From: Microbacterium horticulturae
GTDB lineage: Bacteria > Actinomycetota > Actinomycetes > Actinomycetales > Microbacteriaceae
Assembly: GCF_029094505.1 (NCBI RefSeq)
Contig: NZ_CP119108.1
Coordinates: 186,001-250,000 of the forward strand
DNA: 64,000 nucleotides
Direction of reading: 5' to 3'
Shown piece by piece: positions 56,497 through 64,000 of the stretch. The position numbers were made by a program, and so were the translations under genes. Position 1 is the stretch's first letter; every line of letters begins with the position of its first letter. The notes under the pieces are model-generated. The model made no database searches. It saw nothing but the letters and a program-made list of their open reading frames with translations, and had not been told where the DNA came from.

Positions 56497-58458
56497 GTGA
56501 GCATCCGGCAGATACTCGTCGCCCTGTGGCGACGCAAGTGGATCATCGTTGCGGTGACGCTTCTGGCAGCCGTGGTGGCCGCGGGCTACCTGTACCGCGT
56601 CACGCCGAACTACGAGTCCAATGTGACCGTGCGATTCAGCCCGACGATCACGAGCGCCGCAACGAGTGGGCAGCTCGGTGGTATCGCGGTCAGCGCCGAC
56701 CCGACCATCATCACTTCACCCGATGTGCTCGACCCCGCCGCTGAACTCCTCGGCGAACCCAAGGGCTCGTTGTACGGCACCGTTACATACGCCCCGGCTA
56801 CGACAAACGTGACGACGACAAGTACGTTGATAGATCTGACGGTCGCGGCGCCCGATTCCGCACTCGCACAGGTGCGGGCCAATGCGGTGGTCAAGAGTCT
56901 GAACACTTACCTCGACACGATGGTCTCGACCACGCTCGACCAGCTGAAGACGCGGTACACGCAAGTCGGTGATGAGGCGACCAAATACCGTAAGGCCCTG
57001 ACCAAGAACCCCGACGATCCTGTCGCTCAGACCAACCTGGCGACGGCGACCACCACACTGAGTACGCTCAGCACGCAGGTCAGTGCGCTCGAGGTTGCGG
57101 GGCAGTCGGTCACGGTGACGTCGCCCGCGACAATCGGGTCGTCCACGAACCCGAAGCTGCCGGTCGTGGTCGCCCTTGCGCTGGTGTGTGGCCTTCTGGC
57201 CGGCGCGGGAGTCGCATTGGTGCGTGACCACTTCGACGACCGACTGCGCGACGATGACGGACTCGAAGAGCTCACCGACACACCGGTGCTCGGAACGCTG
57301 GCCAACGACCGTGCCGTCGCGCGCAAGCGCGAGAGGCTGCCCACCGCGTCGGTGCATCGCACGGCCTTGAGTGAAGGCATGCGCTCGCTGCGGACGAGTG
57401 TGCAGGTGCTGCTGCCCGAGGGCCGGGGTGTTGTGGCGATCACGAGTGTCGAGCCCGGGGATGGCAAGACATTCGTTTCGGCGAACCTCGCGCTCTCGTG
57501 GGCACGGTCGGGGCGCAAGGTGATTCTCGTCGGCGGCGACCTGCGTCGCGCCGAGCTGCCCCACTACTTCGAGTCGGCCGGCGAAGAGCCCGGCCTCGGC
57601 ACACTCCTTGCCGACGCCGCCGATGCAAAGAAGGCCCTCAGCAACGCGCAGATCACCGGGGCCCTGCGGAGCACCCCGTACCGGGGGCTGCGGGTTCTGC
57701 CGGCCGGTGACCCGCGCCACTACGGCGAGCCCGCCGATCTACTGGCCAGCGCGCCCCTGGAGCGCGTCATCCGGGTGCTGGCGAAGAACGCTGACCTCGT
57801 CGTCATCGACACCCCACCGGCCCTTGCGCTGGCCGACGCCTCGGAACTGGCCGCCTACGCGGACGGAGTGATCGTGCTTGCGTCGGTCGGCCGCACGCGG
57901 AAAGAACTCGTCGTTGACACGGTCGACGCGTTGCGTGCGAATGGGTTGAATCTTCTCGGCCTCGTGGTCAACCGCTCGCGGCGCAAACTGCCGAAGTCGT
58001 ACGGGTCGTACTACCTGCGTCAGACGGCCGACAAGCAGCGGCACGGTGCTGCGATCGCCGCCGCGCTGGTCGCCGAGTCGCACCGCGACGAGACGCAGGA
58101 CGACGCGCATCCCACCTCAGCCGAGGTGCGAGACGCGGCGGCCGACGCGCGGTCGGTGGGTGAACGCAGGCGCCGACGCGGCGCTGGGCGCGGCGAAAGT
58201 CGTGCGCACGACGATGGCACCGGCGAAAGCCTCGAGGAGCCCGTCGCACCGGACAACACGGTCGACAGCGCCGACGAGCAGGGCAACACCCCGGAACCCA
58301 TCGGGGTGTCCGACGACAGCTCTGACGTCGACCACGCGGATGCGCCAGACGACATCGTTGACGGTGAGGAGCGTACGGGCGACGCATTCGACAACGAAAC
58401 TCCGGATGAGACGGAAGCCCGCGTCGACGAGCAGAGCCAGGCGAACAGCGAGCGATGA
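56497..58458 (+). CDS. polysaccharide chain-length/tyrosine autokinase (Wzz + BY-kinase)
   Basis: A 653-residue membrane protein controlling polymer length. The Wzz domain lies between TM1 (about residues 15-33) and TM2 (about 222-242), with an extracellular Ala/Thr-rich region. A cytoplasmic BY-kinase follows: Walker A EPGDGKTFVS (319-328), Walker A' VGGDLRR (about 345-351) and Walker B LVVIDTPP. BY-kinases end in a Tyr-rich cluster that is autophosphorylated; here only SYGSYY near residue 505 precedes a roughly 150-residue Asp/Glu-rich, nearly Tyr-free tail. GTG 56497 has AGGGA upstream. The partner phosphatase follows with a 4-bp overlap. Confidence 0.92.
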   Translation: MSIRQILVALWRRKWIIVAVTLLAAVVAAGYLYRVTPNYESNVTVRFSPTITSAATSGQLGGIAVSADPTIITSPDVLDPAAELLGEPKGSLYGTVTYAPATTNVTTTSTLIDLTVAAPDSALAQVRANAVVKSLNTYLDTMVSTTLDQLKTRYTQVGDEATKYRKALTKNPDDPVAQTNLATATTTLSTLSTQVSALEVAGQSVTVTSPATIGSSTNPKLPVVVALALVCGLLAGAGVALVRDHFDDRLRDDDGLEELTDTPVLGTLANDRAVARKRERLPTASVHRTALSEGMRSLRTSVQVLLPEGRGVVAITSVEPGDGKTFVSANLALSWARSGRKVILVGGDLRRAELPHYFESAGEEPGLGTLLADAADAKKALSNAQITGALRSTPYRGLRVLPAGDPRHYGEPADLLASAPLERVIRVLAKNADLVVIDTPPALALADASELAAYADGVIVLASVGRTRKELVVDTVDALRANGLNLLGLVVNRSRRKLPKSYGSYYLRQTADKQRHGAAIAAALVAESHRDETQDDAHPTSAEVRDAAADARSVGERRRRRGAGRGESRAHDDGTGESLEEPVAPDNTVDSADEQGNTPEPIGVSDDSSDVDHADAPDDIVDGEERTGDAFDNETPDETEARVDEQSQANSER

Positions 58459-59006
58459 CGTCATTCGCGCGGGTGCTGTTCGTATGCACGGCGAATGAGT
58501 GCCGTTCGCCGTTCGCCGAAGCGCTAGGGCGTCAGCAAGCAGGTGATCTGCCGATCATCTTCGAGTCGGCGGGCATCGATGCCTGGCGGCGCCCCACGCC
58601 CGATGTGGGACGGCTGCACGCCCACGAGCGAGGTATCGACCTTGATCATCACCTCAGCCGCACCGTGCCGTGGGACGACCTCGCCGTCTACGATGTGCTA
58701 CTGCCCCTCACTCGTGCGCACGCACGCGAACTCCTGGCAGCAGACGCATCGGTGCGGTCCCGGCTGTTCACCGTGAAGCAGTTCGCGCGTTGGCTCGCCG
58801 ACCACCGGCGTCCGCGCCGCGCCGCTGTCGGGCCCTGGCTCGACGCTGTCGCCGCCGACCGGTCGCGGGCCGAGTTGCTCGGTGCGTCTGTCGCCGATGA
58901 CGTCGCCGACCCGATCGGTCGCCCCATCGAAGAGTGGCGGGCGATGAGCGCCGAACTCGACTCGGCGCTCTCGGCGATTCTGGTCGGTTTGTTTCCGCCC
59001 CGCTGA
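58455..59006 (+). CDS. low-molecular-weight protein tyrosine phosphatase
   Basis: A 183-residue Wzb-like phosphatase that would reset the autokinase. The P-loop is CTANECRS (Cys11 to Arg17), at the normal N-terminal position, and the general-acid Asp is probably in DDVADPIGRP near the C-terminus. The chain is somewhat longer than the family average, with an Arg/Ala-rich insert about residues 118-140. The start overlaps the kinase stop (ATGA), so the pair is coupled in translation. Confidence 0.9.
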   Translation: MTSFARVLFVCTANECRSPFAEALGRQQAGDLPIIFESAGIDAWRRPTPDVGRLHAHERGIDLDHHLSRTVPWDDLAVYDVLLPLTRAHARELLAADASVRSRLFTVKQFARWLADHRRPRRAAVGPWLDAVAADRSRAELLGASVADDVADPIGRPIEEWRAMSAELDSALSAILVGLFPPR

Positions 59007-59074
59007 AACGTCCCTGGCGGCCAGGCGCTTCGAGGGTCTAGTGTGGGCACGTTCGCCACTGGGGAGAAGGCAGC

Positions 59075-60163
59075 GTGATGTCGGTGACGAAGATGATGCC
59101 ACCTGCGGGGAGACGTACGGCGTTGCTGACCGGGATCACCGGTCAAGACGCGGGCCACCTCGCGCAGCACTTGCATGCCGAGGGGTATGCCGTCTGGGGC
59201 ATGATCCGCGGGCAGAACAATCCGCGGCGGGCGGAGGTCGAGCGTGACCTGCCGTTCGTGCACATCATCGAGGGCGACGTCCTCGATCTCGGTTCGGTTG
59301 CACGCGCCATCAACCTCGCCGACGCCGATGAGCTCTACAACTTCGCCGCGATCAGCCACGTCGGCTATTCGTTCACCCACCCGTCCGTGACGATGGATGT
59401 CACGGGTAAGGGCGTCTTGAACGTTCTCGAGGCCGTGCGCCTCACCGGCCGAGAAGACCGCACCCGCGTCTATCAGGCATCCACTTCGGAGATGTTTGGA
59501 GGGGTGGACGGTGAGATGCCCCGCACCGGCTACAACGAATCCTCGCCGCTGCACCCGCGCAGCCCCTATGGTGCCGCGAAGGCCTATGGCCACTGGATCG
59601 CCCGCAACTACCGTGAAAGCTACGGCATGTTTGTCGTGTGCGGCATCCTCTTCAACCACGAGGGCGAGCGCCGCGGCACCGAATTCGTCACGCGCAAGAT
59701 CAGCCGCGCGGTTGCCCGCATCAGTCTCGGGCTGCAAGAAGACCTGCACCTCGGCGCACTCTGGCCGCGGCGCGACTGGGGGTACGCCGGGGACTACGTG
59801 CGCGGCATCCACCTGATGATGCAACGAGACGAGCCCGAAGACTTCGTCCTCGCCACCGGCATGACCCACTCGGTGCAGGACTTCGTCGAGCAGGCATTCG
59901 CCGAGGTCGGTATCGACGACTGGCGCTCGTACGTCGCCTACGACCGCACATTCGAGCGCGCGGCCGAAGTCGGGCACCTGTTCGGTGACGCGAGCAAGGC
60001 GCATGAAGTGCTCGGTTGGCGGCCGGAGGTCGACTTCAAGGGACTCGTACGCCGCATGGTCTCGCACGATCTCGAACTGGCACGCGCCGAGGCTGTCGCG
60101 CCCGCCACCCTGTCGGTCACGATCGACGCTCCCGCCGAGATCGCCACGCCGGGCGTGGCATGA
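59075..60163 (+). CDS. gmd: GDP-mannose 4,6-dehydratase
   Basis: A 362-residue short-chain dehydrogenase/reductase-type enzyme making GDP-4-keto-6-deoxymannose, precursor of GDP-fucose, -rhamnose or -perosamine. LLTGITGQDAGHLAQHL is the NADP motif; YQASTSEMFGGV carries the catalytic Thr/Ser-Glu; PYGAAKAYGHW holds YxxxK; and NHEGERRGTEFVTRKI is the GDP-mannose contact. GTG 59075 or ATG 59078 is the start (GGGGAGAAGG upstream). The polysaccharide therefore probably contains a 6-deoxy sugar. No fucose synthase or reductase was found in this window, so the final sugar is undetermined. Overlaps the next gene. Confidence 0.94.
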   Translation: MMSVTKMMPPAGRRTALLTGITGQDAGHLAQHLHAEGYAVWGMIRGQNNPRRAEVERDLPFVHIIEGDVLDLGSVARAINLADADELYNFAAISHVGYSFTHPSVTMDVTGKGVLNVLEAVRLTGREDRTRVYQASTSEMFGGVDGEMPRTGYNESSPLHPRSPYGAAKAYGHWIARNYRESYGMFVVCGILFNHEGERRGTEFVTRKISRAVARISLGLQEDLHLGALWPRRDWGYAGDYVRGIHLMMQRDEPEDFVLATGMTHSVQDFVEQAFAEVGIDDWRSYVAYDRTFERAAEVGHLFGDASKAHEVLGWRPEVDFKGLVRRMVSHDLELARAEAVAPATLSVTIDAPAEIATPGVA

Positions 60164-61251
60164 CCGGACTCATCGTCCATGAGTGGCTCGAGGCCATGGG
60201 CGGGGCCGAACGCGTCGTCGACGCCTGGGCGGCAGAGTTCGCCGACGCGCCGTTCGTGGTGCCCTGGGATGACCGCCCCGACCGCTGGGCGCCCGGGCGC
60301 GAGCAACAGGCCTGGCTCGCTCGCACCCCGCTGCGGCGGCACAAGGCGCTCAGCATGCCGTTTCTGCTCTCGTGGTGGCGGCACCTGCCGGTGAGTGCCG
60401 ATCCCGATTGGATGCTGTGCGGCTCGCACCTGTTCGCCCATCACGCGCGGCTGCGGGGGCGCGACGTGCCGAAGTACGTCTATACGTACAGTCCTGCCCG
60501 GTACATCTGGAGTCCTGAGATCGATGAGCGCGGAAGCAGCGCCGCCGCCCGCGCGCTGGCCGCTCCGTTGCAGCGCATCGACCGCCGGCGCGCTCAGGAA
60601 GCTGTGAAGGTCGCCGCTGTCAGCCGCCATATCGCCGAACGCGTCGAGCGCTGCTGGGGGCGCGAGAGCACGGTCATCCACCCGCCCGTCGACGTGCGCA
60701 GCTACCCCGGCAGCGACGGCGAGCTCACGGATGACGAGCTCGCCGCTGTCATGGCGCTGCCGCGTGATTTCGTGCTCGGCGCCTCGCGTTTCGTGCCGTA
60801 CAAGCGGCTCGATGTCGCAATCGCGGCTGGTGCGGCCGCTGACCTGCCCGTTGTGCTGGCTGGCAGCGGTCCCGACCGGGCACGCCTCGCGGCCCTGGCT
60901 GAGAAGCAGGCCCGCCGCGTGACGTTCATCGACCGCCCGTCGGATGCGATGCTGCGGGCGCTCTACCGCCGCGCACTTGTGTATGTCTTCGCCCCGGTGG
61001 AAGACTTCGGCATCATGCCCGTCGAGGCGATGGCGGCGGGTACGCCCGTCGTCGGCAATGCCGTCGGCGGAGCGACCGAAACCGTCGTCGCCGGTATCAC
61101 CGGCGCGTTACTGCACGGCGTCGACGCACACGCGCTGCGCGAGGCGGTGGATGCCGCGGCCCGCTGCGCGCCGGATGCCTGCCGCGCCCGCGCCGCGGAA
61201 TTCGACGGCGCCGCCTTCGGGACGCGCGTCAGGGAGTGGATGGGCGTGTGA
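60160..61251 (+). CDS. glycosyltransferase family 4
   Basis: A 363-residue GT4 enzyme. LIVHEWLEAMGGAERVVDAWA at the N-terminus, YVYTYSPARYIWSPEID, RFVPYKRLDVAIAAG and PVEDFGIMPVEAMAAGTPVV are clear. It resembles the GT at 22907 in motif order and may add a deoxyhexose made from the adjacent gmd product. ATG 60160 overlaps the gmd stop (ATGA). Confidence 0.9.
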   Translation: MTGLIVHEWLEAMGGAERVVDAWAAEFADAPFVVPWDDRPDRWAPGREQQAWLARTPLRRHKALSMPFLLSWWRHLPVSADPDWMLCGSHLFAHHARLRGRDVPKYVYTYSPARYIWSPEIDERGSSAAARALAAPLQRIDRRRAQEAVKVAAVSRHIAERVERCWGRESTVIHPPVDVRSYPGSDGELTDDELAAVMALPRDFVLGASRFVPYKRLDVAIAAGAAADLPVVLAGSGPDRARLAALAEKQARRVTFIDRPSDAMLRALYRRALVYVFAPVEDFGIMPVEAMAAGTPVVGNAVGGATETVVAGITGALLHGVDAHALREAVDAAARCAPDACRARAAEFDGAAFGTRVREWMGV

Positions 61252-61259
61252 GGCCCGGC

Positions 61260-61285
61260 CGGTCATCCCGAAGACAGGGTGACCG
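61260..61285 (+). terminator. hairpin after the polysaccharide operon
   Basis: CGGTCATCCC and GGGTGACCG pair with one bulge around a 7-nt loop. It lies just after the last rightward gene and before the convergent sugar transferase. No T-run follows, so terminator function is only probable. Confidence 0.35.
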
Positions 61286-61371
61286 ACGACCTCATCCCCT
61301 TGCGAGACGCGAATTGGTGGGGATGCCCTCGCGGCTCGGGGGTTGCGCCCAGATCTGCGCGCGCGATCGCA

Positions 61372-62976
61372 TCAATACGATCCGCTGGGGCGAACCATTG
61401 CGGCCGCCGTACGACAGATGAGCAGGAGGTCGCCGGTCACCGACCAGTTCTCGACGTAACGCAAGTCGAGACGTACACTCTCCTCCCAGCAGAGATCGCT
61501 CCGACCGTTCACCTGCCAGAGGCCGGTGATGCCGGGGCGAATGTACAGCCGGCGGAAGACCTTGCCGTCGTATGCCGTCACCTCTGACGGCAGCGGCGGA
61601 CGTGGCCCCACGATGCTCATGTCGCCCTTGAGGACGTTCCAGAACTGGGGGAGCTCGTCGAGGGAGAAGCGGCGGAGGATGCCCCCGACCCGCGTGATGC
61701 GCGGGTCGGCCTTCATCTTGAACAGAGGGCCGGCGCCGTCGTTCTGCTCGAGCAGCTCGGCCTTGCGTTCTTCAGCGTCGGCCGCCATCGAACGGAACTT
61801 GACCATGCGAAACGTCTGGCCGTCACGGCCCACCCGCTCCTGCCGGAAGAACACCGCACCTCTGCTGTCGAACTTGATCGCGAGTGCGATGAACGGGGTG
61901 GCGATGCCGATCACGAGGAGCGCGAGCGACGACAAGATGATGTCGGTGGCGCGTTTGACGAGGTATCGGGTGCCCTCGAAGGTGGGGATGGTGACCCGCA
62001 CCAGCGGCATGCCCTCGAGCTGGTGGAGTGACATGCGCGGGCCGGCGATGTCGGTGAGGGGGCTGGAGAGCACGAGTTCTGCGGCGGTGCCCTCAAGCTG
62101 CCAGCTGAGCTGCTTGAGGTACTCGGGGTCATCGGGTGTGCTCGCGACGATCACGGTGTCGGCGCCGATCTGTTGCGCGGTGCGCGCGACAGTGTTGTAC
62201 GAGCCCAGGGCCGGGATGGCGCGGCCGCCGACGACGACCGTGCGTGCGCCGTCATCGTCGAGAGTCACCCCGACCACGTGATATCCCGCCACATCGTGCG
62301 TCTGCACCGATTCGGTGACGTGCTCGACGTCGCGACGACGTCCGACGACGAGTGCACGGGGAAGAAAGGCGCCTAGCTGCCGCTGGCGCACCAGCCAATG
62401 CCGCCACGCCCAGCGCCCGACCAGCAACGCGGGGATCCCCACCGGCAGCCCCACAAGCAGCTGCGTGCGCAGCCCCTGCGATTGCAGGAGGAGGAAGCCG
62501 ATCGCCAGCACACCAAATGCCATGCCGGTCGCATGAACGACCCGCCGGTACTCGGTCGTGCCGTGACCGATCGTCTGCTCTGCGCGGGTCTGGAAGAGCA
62601 CGAGCATGAGCAACCAGATGACGCACGTGATGACGTGGACCCGCAAGTACTGCCACGACGCGTCACGCGGATCGATGCCAGCGACGCCGGCGAGCTGGAC
62701 CAGCGCGCCGATGCTCGTCACCATCAGCACAATGGCGATGTCGGTGAGCAGCACGCGCGCGCGGTAACGGCGCAACCAGCTCTGCCGGTGCTCGAGCGCA
62801 GGTGCACTGCGTGGAGTGACTGTGTGTCGCGGCAGGACGACGCTCAAGTGCGGCGCAGCGATAGGCGGCGCCGTGGCGCGGTCGATGACCGCTGTCATCT
62901 GTGAGACAGATGACGTGATCGTGCCGAACTGCGGCGCCCCAGCGCCGACAGCCTCTCCCAAAGAGGCATGCAACAT
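61372..62976 (-). CDS. polyprenyl-phosphate glycosylphosphotransferase (initiating sugar transferase)
   Basis: A 534-residue membrane enzyme that starts repeat-unit assembly by moving a sugar-1-phosphate to undecaprenyl phosphate. Four N-terminal transmembrane helices (first: VLLTDIAIVLMVTSIGALVQLA) are followed by a soluble CoA-binding-like domain (ALVVGRRRDVEHV) and a fifth helix. The C-terminal bacterial sugar transferase domain has VKRATDIILSSLALL, FRMVKFRSM and SLDELPQFWNVLKGDMSIVGPRPP. ATG 62976 is preferred (GGGGAAC about 6 nt upstream). It is convergent with the glycosyltransferase operon. Confidence 0.94.
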   Translation of the reverse strand: MLHASLGEAVGAGAPQFGTITSSVSQMTAVIDRATAPPIAAPHLSVVLPRHTVTPRSAPALEHRQSWLRRYRARVLLTDIAIVLMVTSIGALVQLAGVAGIDPRDASWQYLRVHVITCVIWLLMLVLFQTRAEQTIGHGTTEYRRVVHATGMAFGVLAIGFLLLQSQGLRTQLLVGLPVGIPALLVGRWAWRHWLVRQRQLGAFLPRALVVGRRRDVEHVTESVQTHDVAGYHVVGVTLDDDGARTVVVGGRAIPALGSYNTVARTAQQIGADTVIVASTPDDPEYLKQLSWQLEGTAAELVLSSPLTDIAGPRMSLHQLEGMPLVRVTIPTFEGTRYLVKRATDIILSSLALLVIGIATPFIALAIKFDSRGAVFFRQERVGRDGQTFRMVKFRSMAADAEERKAELLEQNDGAGPLFKMKADPRITRVGGILRRFSLDELPQFWNVLKGDMSIVGPRPPLPSEVTAYDGKVFRRLYIRPGITGLWQVNGRSDLCWEESVRLDLRYVENWSVTGDLLLICRTAAAMVRPSGSY

Positions 62977-63166
62977 AGCCGTTCCCCAGTGTTCCCCAGA
63001 AGCGACGCAAGCGCCGCACACTTTCCTTCACAGACCCGCACTGCCACTCCCCAGCGGTGGTGCGGTTTGGATGTCTCTGAAGGTTTGCGCTTACTCTATC
63101 TCGCTCCCGTGATAAGGGGAAGACCGGATGGCGCGTGTGACGTCATCGAGTAGCGGTGAGCAGCTG

Positions 63167-64000
63167 TCAGCGCAGTGCTCGGCGCCAGGCGTCCTGTACC
63201 GTCCGGGCGGTGTTGGCGATGTCGAATCGCTCCCGTGACATCGCCCGGGCGCGTGCGGCTGTATCGCCCGCTTCGCCGGGATGGTCCGCGATGTAGCGCA
63301 TCGCGAGGGCGAGAGCCGCGGCATCCCCCGGTCTCACCAGCAGCCCGAACGGCGTCTGAGTCACGCCATCGGCGACAGGAGCGGCCACGCCGTCGGGATC
63401 CACGATCTCAGGTACGCCGCCCGCCGCGGTGGCGATGACGGGGATGCCGGCGAGCATGCCTTCCACCACGACCTGGCCGAACGGCTCGGGTACGGGCGAC
63501 GCGTGTACGAGCGCGGTCAGCGTCTGCAGCGCCTCGGCCGGATCGTCGACCCATCCGGCGAAGGTCACCGCGTCGGCGACTCCGAGTACGGCCGGCAGCG
63601 CGCGCACCTCTTCGGCGAACGCGTGGTCGTTGAACATCGCGTCGCCGAGCACGACGAAGCGGGCCTCGGGGGCGTTCTCCGCGATGATCGCCGCCGCCTG
63701 GATGAACTCGCGCTGCCCCTTCGTCGGGGCGATCCTGCCGAGCAGACCGAACGTCGGTGTCTTCGGCGGCCGTGGAGGAAGGGGGGTGGATGCCGGTGCT
63801 GCCGGATACGCGACGACCACCCGGTCGTCGGGCAGGGCGGGCAGCGTGCGCCGCGTCGCCACCGAGTTCGCGACGACGACCCGGGGCCCCATCCGTGCGA
63901 GGATGCGCAGCGCACTCACCAGGGGCGCCGGCAGGTAGTCGGCCGCGATGCGGTCGTGCAGGTGCCACACCCAGCGGCGTCCGGCCAGGGGAGCCGCAAA
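63167..64000 (-). CDS. glycosyltransferase family 4 (5' end outside window)
   Basis: The C-terminal 277 residues of a GT4 enzyme whose N-terminal half lies beyond 64000. VWHLHDRIAADYLPAPLV, VVANSVATRRTLP, FGLLGRIAPTKGQREFIQA, FVVLGDAMFNDH and PVPEPFGQVVVEGMLAGIPVIATAAGG (donor site) are intact to the stop. It is on the same strand as the sugar transferase and 190 bp upstream of it, probably part of the same operon. Confidence 0.9.
   Translation of the reverse strand, partial: FAAPLAGRRWVWHLHDRIAADYLPAPLVSALRILARMGPRVVVANSVATRRTLPALPDDRVVVAYPAAPASTPLPPRPPKTPTFGLLGRIAPTKGQREFIQAAAIIAENAPEARFVVLGDAMFNDHAFAEEVRALPAVLGVADAVTFAGWVDDPAEALQTLTALVHASPVPEPFGQVVVEGMLAGIPVIATAAGGVPEIVDPDGVAAPVADGVTQTPFGLLVRPGDAAALALAMRYIADHPGEAGDTAARARAMSRERFDIANTARTVQDAWRRALR

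Noticed and set aside
1..64000. tRNA, rRNA, CRISPR arrays and complete insertion sequences
   Set aside because: No cloverleaf-like sequence, rRNA segment, regular direct repeats with spacers or transposase with terminal repeats was recognised by reading; a covariance-model search was not possible.

Overview
The window is high-GC chromosomal DNA from an actinobacterium, most likely Microbacterium or another Microbacteriaceae. I base this on codon use, a CxxC mycoredoxin, F420/LLM-type flavoenzymes, many -10-like hexamers (TAGGCT and relatives) lying 6-7 nt before start codons as in leaderless actinobacterial transcripts, and an actinobacterial-style RiPP leader. No rRNA, tRNA, CRISPR array or intact insertion sequence was seen.

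Positions 1-24.9 kb read as ordinary chromosome: a cut ABC ATPase, alpha/beta hydrolases, a GT2 glycosyltransferase, an LLM monooxygenase fused to a berberine-bridge-type oxidase, a resolvase-fold protein without the catalytic serine, a Na+/H+ antiporter, proline iminopeptidase, malate dehydrogenase, a GMC oxidoreductase/aldehyde dehydrogenase pair, a sugar-type MFS carrier, a tryptophan-to-anthranilate operon (tryptophan dioxygenase, amidohydrolase, kynureninase), a mycoredoxin, a TetR regulator with twin operators facing a reductase, a mismatch DNA glycosylase, and a GT2-GtrA/GT4/PAP2 group. Two dispersed palindromic repeat families lie between these genes: a 58-bp element (five copies) and a GGTCGTTGAGCGAGCG element (five loci). 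One copy of the second lies in frame inside the MFS gene.

Positions 24.8-30.7 kb hold a lasso-type RiPP locus: a divergent ABC exporter, a 45-residue precursor with a YxxP leader, a cyclase homologue without a glutaminase domain, a B2 cysteine protease, an HPr-kinase-like protein and a nucleotidyltransferase. The expected PqqD-type recognition protein (B1) is missing here. One lies alone at 49.8 kb, flanked by about 1.4 kb of gene-free DNA. The predicted core has no Asp/Glu at ring positions 7-9 when its leader is aligned canonically.

Positions 30.7-39.0 kb hold a divergent cluster with no NRPS or PKS: an LLM enzyme, two ATP-grasp ligases, two paralogous acyl-CoA-dehydrogenase-fold proteins, a ferredoxin-reductase-like flavoprotein, a holo-ACP synthase, an acyl carrier protein and an amino acid:carrier protein ligase (SerRS-like). 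This looks like a compact system that loads an amino acid on a carrier protein, oxidises it and joins it by ATP-grasp chemistry. I cannot name its product, and it is the best candidate for an undescribed pathway here.

Positions 39.3-64 kb are a surface polysaccharide locus: a Wzm/Wzt ABC exporter, at least ten glycosyltransferases, an O-antigen-polymerase-like protein, a Wzz/tyrosine autokinase with its low-molecular-weight phosphatase, GDP-mannose 4,6-dehydratase and a priming sugar transferase. Parts of it (about 40.5-42.5 kb and 51-53 kb) are visibly more AT-rich than the rest, suggesting patchwork acquisition. The last gene runs off the window.
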